Source: Sphingomonas lycopersici (GTDB lineage: Bacteria > Pseudomonadota > Alphaproteobacteria > Sphingomonadales > Sphingomonadaceae). Taken from it: 64,000 nucleotides of DNA. The translations under genes and the position numbers were made by a program. Every line of letters begins with the position of its first letter. Position 1 is the first letter of the stretch. This document shows positions 1-8,314 of this stretch, in pieces. Location of the stretch: assembly GCF_026130605.1 (NCBI RefSeq), contig NZ_JANFAU010000009.1:62001-126000 (forward strand), given 5' to 3'. The notes below the pieces were generated by a model. That model saw nothing but the letters and a program-made list of their open reading frames with translations. It was not told where the DNA came from and did no database searches.

Positions 1-522
1 ATCGGCGATGACGGCATCGCCGAAGCGCCGGCGATGCTGGGCGATGAACATATAGCGGCTGCGCGCGAGCAACGCGCCGAGCCCGCCGGCGCGCGCATCG
101 GGGTGGAGGAACAGCCCGCCGACCTCGGACGCGCCGTCGAAATCGTTGACGAGATGGAGGATCTCGGTCGAGAAACTACGGTCGAGATCGCGCGACACAT
201 GCGTCACCCGGCTGACCTTGTAGCTGTAGAACGGCCATTTCGCGCCGAGCCGCGAAAACAAACTCGCGGTGCCGAGCACGCGGCCGTCCCCCGATTGAAG
301 CACGAGGAGGTAGAATTCGTTCGCCGGCGTCGCGATATCGGCCGCGAGCGAAGCCTCGCTCCACGCGATCTTTTCGGCGAGGGTTTCGCGATCGGGGGGC
401 AGATTGGTCATCCCGCCCCCGGTCAGCGCGGCAAGCGCGAGCAAGGCGTCGAGATCGTCGGCGCGCACCGGGCGCACGAACGGCAGGTCCGCGCTGCGAT
501 CGAACCACGCCGGCGCGGTCAC
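1..522 (-). CDS. astA: Arginine N-succinyltransferase AstA, N-terminal part (runs off the window)
   Basis: AstA transfers succinyl from succinyl-CoA to L-arginine, the first step of the arginine succinyltransferase (AST) pathway. I translated the reverse strand from a GTG at 522 and the frame stays open to base 1, giving 174 residues of the usual ~340. The N-terminus reads FVRPVRADDLDALLALA, followed by the family hallmark GGMTNLPPD near residue 35 and a GNAT-like fold (NEFYLLV, RVTHVSRDLD, LFLHPDARAGGLG). The GTG overlaps the astB stop, which implies translational coupling. Only the C-terminal half is missing, cut by the window edge. Identification is firm; the GTG start is inferred from the overlap. 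Confidence 0.93.
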   Translation of the reverse strand, partial: MTAPAWFDRSADLPFVRPVRADDLDALLALAALTGGGMTNLPPDRETLAEKIAWSEASLAADIATPANEFYLLVLQSGDGRVLGTASLFSRLGAKWPFYSYKVSRVTHVSRDLDRSFSTEILHLVNDFDGASEVGGLFLHPDARAGGLGALLARSRYMFIAQHRRRFGDAVIAD

Positions 523-1808
523 AGCTCGCCCGCCTGAAAACCGAGCGCGGACAATAATGCCGCGCGCGCCGTCTGGCATTGATGCCAGAGATCAGCCTCG
601 CCCAGATCGTCCGGCGCGATCCGCTCGGGCCAGTGGCGCGCGACCATCGCCTCGATCAGGTCGCAGCGGCGCTCATCGAGCAGGAACCGCGGGTCGATCG
701 CCGCCTCCGCCTCGGCATCGACCGCGACGCGCAGGCGAAGGCAGGCGGGCCCGCCGCCGTTGCGCATCGATTCACGGACGTCGACCACTTCGAGCTGGGC
801 GATCGGATTGTCAGCCGCCCTGACCTCTTCGAGCCACGCCCAGACCTCGGGGGTCTCGTGCGCTTCGAGCGGGAGGATCAGCGCCATTCCGCCCGCAGCG
901 AGCGTCACGAGCTGCGAGTTGAACAGATAGGAGCGGATCGCCGCATCGAGGCTAACTCGCCCGGCCGGGGCTTCGATGATCACCGCACCCGGCACTCTTG
1001 CCAGCAGATCGCGATAGACCGTATCGCGATCGGCGAAGGCGTGTTCGTGGGTGAACAGCACATTTTCGTTCGCCACCGCGACGACATCATTGTGGAACGC
1101 ACCGGCGGCGATCGCGCCATCGCTTTGCCGGACGAGCGCGATGTCGCCCTCCGCCAGCCCGTGCCGGCGCCCCACCGCGGCGCTGGCGGCACGATGCTGC
1201 CGCGCCGGAAATGGCCCCGACGAGCGCTCGCCGTAAACGAACATTTCGAGGCTGCGATCGGCATGCGACCGGCCGATGCGCATGAAATTGGCCGCGCCTT
1301 CGTCGCCCAGCCCCACCGGCAGCGCGGGGTGAACCGCGAAATAGCGCGGATTGGCGAACGCCAGCCGCAATTGCCGCAACGTCTGATCGTGCTCGATGCT
1401 GCGGTGGAGCATCGTCGACAGATTGGCGACGCTCAAATGGCACCGCCCGTCACGTGTATCGGGCGCGGGCGAGACGGTGGCGGCGTTGGCGGTCCACATC
1501 GCCGAGGCGGACATCGCGTTGCGCAACAGCGCAGGTTCCTGTGCCCAGGCCGAGCGGCACACCGCAGTGTCGTCGCCGGCGAAGCCGAGCGCGCGTAGCC
1601 AGCCGATGTCCGGCCGGGCATGCGGCAGGAACACCCCCTGCGGCAGCCCCAGCGCGAGCATCCGGCGCATCTTGGCGAGCCCTTGTAGTGCGGCCGCGCG
1701 CGGCGCCGAAACGCCCCCCGCATTCTTCGCCGACGCGATATTGCCGAGCGACAGCCCGGCATAATTATGGCTCGGGCCGACCAGCCCGTCGAAATTGATC
1801 TCACGCAT
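519..1808 (-). CDS. astB: N-succinylarginine dihydrolase AstB
   Basis: AstB hydrolyses N2-succinylarginine to N2-succinylornithine, CO2 and ammonia in the cytoplasm, the second AST step. The 429-residue product has the usual length and begins MREINFDGLVGPSHNYAGLS, the diagnostic AstB N-terminus. Family members use a Glu/His/Cys triad. Plausible counterparts are the Glu in FVYGERSS, the His in GAFHNDVVAVANENVL and the Cys in NGGGPACLRLRV near the C-terminus. It overlaps astD by 8 bp upstream and astA by 4 bp downstream, so the three form one transcript in the order D-B-A. The transaminase (astC) and desuccinylase (astE) are not upstream; they would have to lie beyond base 1 or elsewhere. Confidence 0.96.
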   Translation of the reverse strand: MREINFDGLVGPSHNYAGLSLGNIASAKNAGGVSAPRAAALQGLAKMRRMLALGLPQGVFLPHARPDIGWLRALGFAGDDTAVCRSAWAQEPALLRNAMSASAMWTANAATVSPAPDTRDGRCHLSVANLSTMLHRSIEHDQTLRQLRLAFANPRYFAVHPALPVGLGDEGAANFMRIGRSHADRSLEMFVYGERSSGPFPARQHRAASAAVGRRHGLAEGDIALVRQSDGAIAAGAFHNDVVAVANENVLFTHEHAFADRDTVYRDLLARVPGAVIIEAPAGRVSLDAAIRSYLFNSQLVTLAAGGMALILPLEAHETPEVWAWLEEVRAADNPIAQLEVVDVRESMRNGGGPACLRLRVAVDAEAEAAIDPRFLLDERRCDLIEAMVARHWPERIAPDDLGEADLWHQCQTARAALLSALGFQAGEL

Positions 1809-3249
1809 CGGCGATGCCCTTGATATCCGCGGTCAGGTCGGCGAGCCGCCCGGCCTCGAAGCTCGCGACGGGATAGGCGCAATAATCGGCGGCATAATAT
1901 GCGCTCGGGCGGTGATTGCCCGACGCGCCGACCCCGCCGAACGGCATCGCGCCGCTCGCCCCGGTGGTCGGCCGGTTCCAGTTGACGACCCCGGCGCGCG
2001 CGCGGCTGAGATAGCGCGTCCAGTGCGCCTCATCCTCGGAGACGAGCCCCGCCGCGAGGCCGAAAGCGGTATCGTTGGCGGCGCGGATCGCCCCGTCGAA
2101 ATCCGCCACCCGCCGGACCTGGAGGACGGGCGCGAAAATCTCCTGATCGGGCACGTCGATCCCGGTCACGTCGAGGATCACCGGCGTCATGAAGGCGGGC
2201 GAATATGCCGGCAGATCGCGCGTCGCCAGGACTGGCCGCGCGCCCGCGTCGACCAGTCCCGCCACCGCGGCGCGCGCGCGGTCAGCGGCGGCGGCCGAGA
2301 TCAGCGGACCGAAGGTCGGTTCGGGCGTCATATCCCACGGCCCGATCCGCATCCGCCCGGCAAGCGCGACGACCGCCTCGACGAAAGCTTCACCGATTGC
2401 GCCTTCCGGCACGATCAGCCGTCGCGCGCATGAGCAGCGCTGCCCCGCGGTGATAAACGCAGATTGCGCGACCACCGACGCCACCGCCGCCGGATCGCCG
2501 TCCCACGCGATCAGCGGGTTGTTGCCGCCCAGTTCGAGCGCGAGGATCGCATGCGGGCGATCGAGCATCGCGCGGCGCAGGATCGTGCCGGTCGCCGCCG
2601 AGCCGGTGAACAACAGCCCATCGATATCGCCCGCGATCAGCGCCGCGCCGGTGTCGCGCCCGCCCTGAACGACTGACAGCACCGCATCGGGCACTCCCGC
2701 CTCGCGAAACAGCCGCGCCATCAGCGCGCCGGTCGCCGGGGTTTCCTCGGACGGCTTGAAGACGATCGCATTCCCCGCGAGTAGCGCCGGGACGATATGC
2801 CCGTTGGGCAGATGCCCCGGGAAATTATACGGGCCGAGCACCGCCATCACCCCGTGTGGCCGATGCCGTAGCACTGCATGGCCGAACGGCTGCGCATTGG
2901 TGCGCGATCCCGCGCGCTCGGCCTGTGCAGCGATCGAAATCTCGACCTTGCCGATCATCGACGCGACTTCCTGCCGCCCCTCCCACAGGGGCTTGCCGGT
3001 TTCGCGCGCGATCGTCACTGCGAGTTCTTCCGCGGTCGCTTTCAACCGGTCGGCATAAGCCCGGACGATCGCAATCCGCGCGTCGAGATCGGTCTCGCAC
3101 CAATCATCGAATGCGCGCCGCGCGGCGGCGAGCGCGCGGGTGACGGTCGCGGCATCGTCGACCGCACCTTCCCACAGAATCTCGCCCGTCGCGGGGCAGG
3201 TCGATCGCAATATCTCGCCCATCATTTCTCTCGCATGCGGATTTGACAT
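1801..3249 (-). CDS. astD: N-succinylglutamate 5-semialdehyde dehydrogenase AstD
   Basis: AstD oxidises succinylglutamate semialdehyde to N-succinylglutamate with NAD+, the fourth AST step. The 482-residue protein is a full-length aldehyde dehydrogenase. The catalytic Glu is in ALELGGNNP and the nucleophilic Cys in AGQRCSCARR. GSAATG and the ending motif MPFGGVGASGNHRPSAYYA are typical of AstD. It is first in the operon, with astB starting inside its last codons. The ATG at 3249 is used here; an in-frame ATG pair a few codons later (MMGEILRSTCPATGEIL) is an alternative. The divergent LysR gene starts 62 bp away and is the obvious candidate regulator. Confidence 0.95.
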   Translation of the reverse strand: MSNPHAREMMGEILRSTCPATGEILWEGAVDDAATVTRALAAARRAFDDWCETDLDARIAIVRAYADRLKATAEELAVTIARETGKPLWEGRQEVASMIGKVEISIAAQAERAGSRTNAQPFGHAVLRHRPHGVMAVLGPYNFPGHLPNGHIVPALLAGNAIVFKPSEETPATGALMARLFREAGVPDAVLSVVQGGRDTGAALIAGDIDGLLFTGSAATGTILRRAMLDRPHAILALELGGNNPLIAWDGDPAAVASVVAQSAFITAGQRCSCARRLIVPEGAIGEAFVEAVVALAGRMRIGPWDMTPEPTFGPLISAAAADRARAAVAGLVDAGARPVLATRDLPAYSPAFMTPVILDVTGIDVPDQEIFAPVLQVRRVADFDGAIRAANDTAFGLAAGLVSEDEAHWTRYLSRARAGVVNWNRPTTGASGAMPFGGVGASGNHRPSAYYAADYCAYPVASFEAGRLADLTADIKGIADA

Positions 3250-3311
3250 GATTTCCCACCTAATGAGGGATAAACAGCCCTGTTATGCGCATATGCATAT
3301 GAGTATCACGC
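3250..3311. promoter_or_regulatory. Divergent promoter region of astD and the LysR gene, with a 12-bp palindrome
   Basis: This 62-bp spacer separates astD (minus) from the LysR gene (plus). It is AT-rich compared with its surroundings and contains the perfect palindrome CATATGCATATG at 3290-3301, ten bases upstream of the LysR start. A symmetric site at a divergent LysR promoter is the usual layout for autoregulation plus control of the neighbour. The palindrome is seen; its role as operator is inferred. Confidence 0.5.
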
Positions 3312-4214
3312 ATGAGATATGACGACCGCCGCCGATTGCCACCGATGGCGATGCTGCATTGTTTCGAGGCGGCGGCGCGGCTCGGGTCTTTCTCGCGCGC
3401 GGCGGAAAGCCTGCATCTGACGCAAAGCGCGGTCAGCCGGCACATCTCCAATCTCGAACAATGGCTCGGCGCCGCGCTCTTCGCCCGCACCGGGCGGCGG
3501 GTGGCGCTGAACGAGACCGGCCATGCGTTCCTCGAAGATATCGGCCCGGCGCTGGCCGGAATACGCCGCGCGACCGGCAGGCTGATGGACCCTGAGCCCG
3601 AACATATGATCGAACTCGCGGTATTGCCGAGTTTCGGGATGCGCTGGCTCGCGCCGCGGCTGCCACGATTGACTCAGGCGCATCCCGATCTAGTCGTCAA
3701 TCTGTCGGCGCGTACCGATATCTTCGATTTTACGCGCGAAGCCTTCCACGGCGCGATCCATGTCGGCGGCGCCGACTGGCCGGACGCCGAACATGACCTG
3801 CTGTTCAGCGAACTTGTCGTTCCGGTCGTCGCACCGGCATTGCTCGAACGCCATTCAATCTCTTCGCCGGAAGACTTTCTTCACGTTCCGCTGCTCGTGC
3901 AGTCGCAGCGCAGAGATGCCTGGGCGCGCTGGTTCGCGATGTTCGGTCTGCCCGGGCCGGAAATCGAAAATCTTCCCAATGCCAGTCATTTCCTGATGCT
4001 CGCGCAATCCGTGAAAGCCGGCGGGGGCGCGGCACTGTTGCCCAGCTTCTTGATCACCCCGGAATTGGCCGCCGGGGAACTGATTATCCCGTTTGATGCG
4101 CCGCTGATCGAGGAGCGCAGTTATTGGCTCGCCTTTCCGGAAAGTAGCAAACGGATCAAAGCCTTCGCACTTTTCCGGGACTGGTTGCGACGGGAATGCC
4201 AAGATCCCGATTAG
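3312..4214 (+). CDS. LysR-family regulator, probable controller of the ast operon
   Basis: This is a 300-residue LysR-type transcriptional regulator. The N-terminal winged helix-turn-helix (FEAAARLGSFSRAAESLHLTQSAVSRHISNLE, about residues 15-50) is complete. The effector domain follows from about residue 95 and carries the GcvA-like run LAVLPSFGMRWLAPRLPRL. It is divergent from astD with a 62-bp shared promoter, so control of arginine catabolism is likely. In gammaproteobacteria the AST operon is controlled by ArgR and nitrogen signals, so a local LysR would be a different arrangement. The regulated target is inferred from position only. Confidence 0.88.
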   Translation: MRYDDRRRLPPMAMLHCFEAAARLGSFSRAAESLHLTQSAVSRHISNLEQWLGAALFARTGRRVALNETGHAFLEDIGPALAGIRRATGRLMDPEPEHMIELAVLPSFGMRWLAPRLPRLTQAHPDLVVNLSARTDIFDFTREAFHGAIHVGGADWPDAEHDLLFSELVVPVVAPALLERHSISSPEDFLHVPLLVQSQRRDAWARWFAMFGLPGPEIENLPNASHFLMLAQSVKAGGGAALLPSFLITPELAAGELIIPFDAPLIEERSYWLAFPESSKRIKAFALFRDWLRRECQDPD

Positions 4215-4248
4215 CCCGACATGCCGATCAACGTTCGATCCGACATTC

Positions 4249-4287
4249 AAAAACCGCCCGAATTTACAAAAAAAGGGGGTTTTTCTT
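4249..4287 (+). terminator. Possible rho-independent terminator after the LysR gene
   Basis: AAAAACC-CCC at 4249-4259, with one bulged G at 4256, pairs with GGGGGTTTTT at 4275-4284 around a 15-nt loop, and a T-rich stretch follows. It lies 35 bases after the LysR stop and before the MucR-like gene. The stem is plausible but bulged, and the run could instead be part of the next promoter. Confidence 0.4.
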
Positions 4288-4352
4288 AGTCGAAAAGTAA
4301 TCCAAGTATCGCATGCCCGCTAATCCGGCCTTTTCTCGATACGGAGTCCCAG

Positions 4353-5219
4353 ATGGCAGAGAATGAGCAGCCCGATCTCACGCAGCTGACGGTACAGTTG
4401 CTGAGCGCCTATGTCTCGAACAACTCAGTCCCGAACGAGGACCTCGCGAAACTGATCGCGGCGACGCGGACGGCGCTCGGCGGGGCGAGCGAGCCAGCCA
4501 CGCCCGCCGCGCCGGAATTCGAGCCGGCGGTGACGGTGCGCAAGAGCCTCGCGTCGCGCGATCACATCCTCAGCCTGATCGACGGCAAGCCGTACCGCAG
4601 CCTGAAGCGCCATCTCGGCTCGCACGGGCTGACGCCGGCGGAATATCGCGAGCGCTACAAGCTTCCCAAGACTTATCCGATGGTCGCCCCCGGTTATTCG
4701 GAAGAACGCCGCGAAGTCGCAAAGCGCCTCGGGCTCGGCCGCAAGCCGACTGCTCCGGCGGCGGCGCCTGACGCGAAGACGACAGCGGCTCCCGCTGCGG
4801 CGCGCCCTGCGCCGGCCAAGAAGCCCGCCGCTGCGAAAGCCCCGGCGAGCGCGAAAGTAGCCGCGCCGGCCGCCGCCAAGACGGCAAAGCCGCAGGCCGC
4901 CGCGCCGAAGAAGGCGACCACCGCCCCGGCGGCGGCAACCGCCAAAGCGTCACCTGCGGCGGCAGTGCCCGTCAAGGCCCCGAAGCCCAAGCGCGCCGCC
5001 AAAAGCAGCGTCCCGAAGCCGGCGGCCGCCCCGAAACCGGCAGCGGCCGCAAAACCGGCAACCGCTGCGAAGCCGGCGGCAGCAGCAAAGCCGGCAGCCT
5101 CAGCGAAGCCGGCGGCCGCACCCAAGGCTGACGGCGCGGCGGCGCCCGCCAAGAAGCCGCGCAAGCCTAGCGCACCCAAACCGGCGGCAAAGCCAGCGGC
5201 AGAGCCGGCAGCGAGCTGA
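4353..5219 (+). CDS. MucR/Ros-type DNA-binding protein with a histone-H1-like Ala/Lys/Pro tail
   Basis: Residues ~1-130 match the MucR/Ros family: an N-terminal oligomerisation segment (LTVQLLSAYVSNNSVPNEDL) followed by ILSLIDGKPYRSLKRHLGSHGLTPAEYRERY and KTYPMVAPGYSEERREVAKRLGLG. In zinc-binding MucR proteins the position before L-x-DGK is Cys; here it is Ser, so the zinc site seems lost, as in some rhizobial homologues. Residues ~135-288 are a low-complexity tail of Ala, Lys and Pro with repeated KPAAAAKPA units, resembling histone H1 or AlgP. MucR proteins are about 130-200 residues, so the tail nearly doubles the length. A GGAG lies 8 bp before the ATG. Likely a nucleoid-associated or global regulator. 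Confidence 0.85.
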   Translation: MAENEQPDLTQLTVQLLSAYVSNNSVPNEDLAKLIAATRTALGGASEPATPAAPEFEPAVTVRKSLASRDHILSLIDGKPYRSLKRHLGSHGLTPAEYRERYKLPKTYPMVAPGYSEERREVAKRLGLGRKPTAPAAAPDAKTTAAPAAARPAPAKKPAAAKAPASAKVAAPAAAKTAKPQAAAPKKATTAPAAATAKASPAAAVPVKAPKPKRAAKSSVPKPAAAPKPAAAAKPATAAKPAAAAKPAASAKPAAAPKADGAAAPAKKPRKPSAPKPAAKPAAEPAAS

Positions 5220-5225
5220 CCAATA

Positions 5226-5258
5226 GGTGGTGCCTGCTCATCTGGAGCGGGCACCACC
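5226..5258. terminator. Strong hairpin between convergent genes
   Basis: A 14-bp stem (5226-5239 with 5245-5258, one G-T pair) around a 5-nt loop lies between the MucR-like gene and the convergent TBDT gene. It has no clear T tract on either side. It probably serves both genes as an mRNA 3' end or rho-assisted terminator. Confidence 0.6.
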
Positions 5259-5280
5259 CGACATACGCGACGATTGCCGC

Positions 5281-8244
5281 TTAAAATGCGATCTTCGCGC
5301 CCAGCGAGAAATAGCGCCCGATCACGTCATAGAAGGGCGAATAAAGCGATCCGTTAGGCGGCTGCTTGTCGAACAGGTTCGACACATTGGCGTAAATCTC
5401 GATCTTGTCCCTTCCGTCCGACGCGATTTTGGCGCGCGCGAGGAGATCGACATACGAATAAGGCGCGATGTGGTTATTGACCAGATTGACCGTCGAGTTG
5501 AAGTTTCCCGGCGAGATATAGCGCATCCGCAATTGCGCGCCGAATAGATCGCTAGCGTATTCGGCACTTGCGTTGAGCCGCCACTTCGGGACCCCGAGGC
5601 TGAAGGAATCGCCCTGCGATCCGGCATATTCGATCGTGCTCACGCCGTCGTTGACCCGCAGACTATCAACCCAGCTCGCGCGGAGCCGCAACGTGATCGT
5701 CCCCGGCGGCCCAGCGGCGACGCGGAGCGGGAAGGTCTGCGAAAGATCGGCGTCGATCCCGTCCATGCGATATTCCGACAGGTTCACATAAGCGGTCGTG
5801 ATGCGGACGATATTGCCGTCCGCATCGCGCTCGACACGTCCGCACAGCGCCTGATTTCCGTTGTAACAGCGGACGACCAGATCCTGCGCGGAGATCGTGG
5901 TGATCACATGATCGATACGGATCTTGTAATAGTCGAGCGAAAGACGAAATCCGCGCAATCGATGCGGCGAATAAACGAATCCGGCGGTGAAGCTGGTTGC
6001 GGTTTCCGGGCGCAGATCGGGATTTCCGTTGTTATTGGTCAGCGCGTAGATGCTGACGTTCTTCACCGGATCGATGACGGTATTGTAGCCGATCGTCGAC
6101 TGAGTGAAGAGTTCGGACAAGTTCGCCGAGCGAATGTCCCGCGACCGCGCGAGCCGCACCTCGAACCCCGGAAAGACCTCATTCGTCACGCCGAGCTTCC
6201 ACGACCAGATCGAACCGGTGGTATCGTAGCTCGACAGCCGCGCCGCCGCATTCACCTCGAGCTTGTCGAACATCGGCCGATCGCGAAGCAGCGGCACGAG
6301 GATCTCGCCAAAGGCCTCCTTGACGGAGAAACCGCCGTTCATCGGGGTGAAGTTGAAGGTGCGGAACGCCCGCGCCAGATCGAGATCGCCGACCGTCTGC
6401 CGGACCGTTTCGCGGCGCGCCTCCAGCCCCATGGCAACCGAGACCGCGCCCGCCCAGAGCGTCACCGGCTCCCCGCGCAAGCTCACCCCGCCGATGTCGA
6501 GCCGCGTCGTCGAGCGCTGACGCGGCGTCCCCAGGACGAAGCGGAGCGCCTGCGCCGACGGTGCGCCTTCGCCGAACAGGTTGAGCGGGATGCAGGGGCT
6601 CGACGGGTCCGCGAGCTTGATGCGGCACACCGCTTGGCCCGTCGCGGGATCGCGCACAGCGTCGACCGCCTGATTGAAGTTCGCGCCGATGACGAAGCCG
6701 GGCGCGTCGAGATCGTTGCGATATTCGCCGTGGCTGTAATAGCCGCTCCAGCGCCAGTCTCGCCCGATCGTGCCTTCGAGCGCGAGCGTCCCCTGCGTCG
6801 TGACGCGCTCGAAATCGATGCGCGGGAACGGGAAATCGGCATTGAACCGGCCCATCATGAAGCCGGTTTCGCCGGCCGCGAGCAAATCCGCGCGCACCGC
6901 GTCCGGCAGGAAGGCATTGTCCCGCGAAATGAAAATGTTTCCGCGGTTGTTGTCGCCGAACCAGATATAATTGTTCCACATCCGCGACCGGCGCAGCTCG
7001 GCGGTGACCTTTACGCTGTCGCTGGCCATGAAGCTGACGCGGCCGAGCGCGCTATATCGCCGCTGCGGCGTCACGAGCGGCGCCATGTCGTCGTTCGACG
7101 GCCCCTCCCCGCCGATCATCTGGCTGCCGACCACCGTGCCGTAGCGAAAGTCGCGCAACGAGCCGTCGCGATTGAACACCTTGCCCGCCAGCACCCCGGT
7201 GGTGATCAGGCCCCCGCGCGCGGCATTGGCGATCCCCACGTCGGGCACCAGCATGAACCTGCCCGGCCCGACGGCGACGCTCGCCCAGCGCCCGACGTTC
7301 GCGCGCGACGTCTTGGGGATGACGCCGTCATTGTCGAGATATTCGCCGCCGATCGTTATATGGCCGCGGCCGCCGGCGAAATCGGCGCCGAACGCGCCTT
7401 CGAACCGACGCTCGGCCGCATCGCCGCGTGAGGAAATCCCGGTCTGCGCGCCGAGCCTCCCCCCTTTGAGTCCCTCGTCGAGCACGATGTTGACCACCCC
7501 GCTCACCGCGCCCGAACCCCAGGCCGCGGATGCGCCGCCCGTCACGATATCGACCGATTTGACCAGCACCGTCGGCACGGTGTTGAGATCATTGTCGCTC
7601 GAGAAGCGCCGCCCGTCGAGCAGGACGAGCGTGCGGTTGATCCCCAGCCCGCGAAGATCGACGGGGGCCATGCCCGCGCTCGTATTAGTGCCCGATGTCT
7701 GGGGCGAAATCGTCCCGCGGAATTGCGGGAGATCGTTGAGGATCGCGGCGACATTGGCGCGCGCGCCGATCGCGAAATCCGATCCGGCGATATGCGCGGT
7801 CGGGTTCGGCCCCTCGAAGCCGGGCGTATCGATCCGCGACCCGGTGACGACGATATCGACCGGCTCGATCGGCTTGATCGCGAGCGGCGTGGCAGGGGGC
7901 GGCCGACGGACGCGGCGCACCGCCACCGTCGCCTTGCGATCGGCGGCGATGATGAAGGAACCGCCGGCGGTCTGCACCGCGCCGAGCCCCGAGCCGCTGA
8001 GCAGGCGACGCAATATCTCGGCAACGCTGTAGGTGCCGTCGATCGCCGGGGCGATGCGGCCCCGCGCCGCGCTGGAGGTGAAGATGATGTTCGAATGGGT
8101 GGTCGTCGCCACCGCCTCGAGCGACAGCGAGAGATCCTGGCGGGGCAATGAGAAGCGATAGCGAGGCGCGGGCTGCGCCTCGACGGCAGAGGCTATCAGG
8201 CACGCCGGTGCCGACAGCAATATCAGTCGTCCCCCCTGCCCCAT
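5281..8244 (-). CDS. TonB-dependent receptor with N-terminal STN signalling domain (FecA type)
   Basis: This is a 987-residue outer-membrane receptor. A signal peptide (to about VEAQPA) is followed by a secretin/TonB N-terminal (STN) domain at ~28-98 (RQDLSLSLEAVATTTHSNIIF ... VAEILRRLLSGSGLGAVQ), a linker, a plug (VVTGSRIDTPGFEGPNP, LDLRGLGINRTLVLLDGRR after it) and a barrel ending in Phe. STN domains let the receptor signal to a FecR anti-sigma factor when substrate binds. fecI and fecR lie directly upstream on the same strand, which supports that role. The barrel is clearly paralogous to the receptor at 12.8-15.5 kb (shared GGEGPSNDD, TPQRRYSALGR, SRMWNNYIWFGD). A GGAAGGA precedes the ATG. 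The substrate is unknown; the neighbours suggest a peptide. Confidence 0.95.
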   Translation of the reverse strand: MGQGGRLILLSAPACLIASAVEAQPAPRYRFSLPRQDLSLSLEAVATTTHSNIIFTSSAARGRIAPAIDGTYSVAEILRRLLSGSGLGAVQTAGGSFIIAADRKATVAVRRVRRPPPATPLAIKPIEPVDIVVTGSRIDTPGFEGPNPTAHIAGSDFAIGARANVAAILNDLPQFRGTISPQTSGTNTSAGMAPVDLRGLGINRTLVLLDGRRFSSDNDLNTVPTVLVKSVDIVTGGASAAWGSGAVSGVVNIVLDEGLKGGRLGAQTGISSRGDAAERRFEGAFGADFAGGRGHITIGGEYLDNDGVIPKTSRANVGRWASVAVGPGRFMLVPDVGIANAARGGLITTGVLAGKVFNRDGSLRDFRYGTVVGSQMIGGEGPSNDDMAPLVTPQRRYSALGRVSFMASDSVKVTAELRRSRMWNNYIWFGDNNRGNIFISRDNAFLPDAVRADLLAAGETGFMMGRFNADFPFPRIDFERVTTQGTLALEGTIGRDWRWSGYYSHGEYRNDLDAPGFVIGANFNQAVDAVRDPATGQAVCRIKLADPSSPCIPLNLFGEGAPSAQALRFVLGTPRQRSTTRLDIGGVSLRGEPVTLWAGAVSVAMGLEARRETVRQTVGDLDLARAFRTFNFTPMNGGFSVKEAFGEILVPLLRDRPMFDKLEVNAAARLSSYDTTGSIWSWKLGVTNEVFPGFEVRLARSRDIRSANLSELFTQSTIGYNTVIDPVKNVSIYALTNNNGNPDLRPETATSFTAGFVYSPHRLRGFRLSLDYYKIRIDHVITTISAQDLVVRCYNGNQALCGRVERDADGNIVRITTAYVNLSEYRMDGIDADLSQTFPLRVAAGPPGTITLRLRASWVDSLRVNDGVSTIEYAGSQGDSFSLGVPKWRLNASAEYASDLFGAQLRMRYISPGNFNSTVNLVNNHIAPYSYVDLLARAKIASDGRDKIEIYANVSNLFDKQPPNGSLYSPFYDVIGRYFSLGAKIAF

Positions 8245-8314
8245 GTCCTTCCTTTACACCATTTCGCCGCGCCCGTTCGGGCAGCGGCGGGGCGGACGCG
8301 CGGCGCGATCGCCC

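Noticed and set aside
4795..5215. Tandem DNA repeat or frameshifted region in the MucR-like gene
   Set aside because: The Ala/Lys/Pro tail is in frame to the stop, and codons vary between repeat units, so it is a maintained protein repeat rather than DNA slippage.
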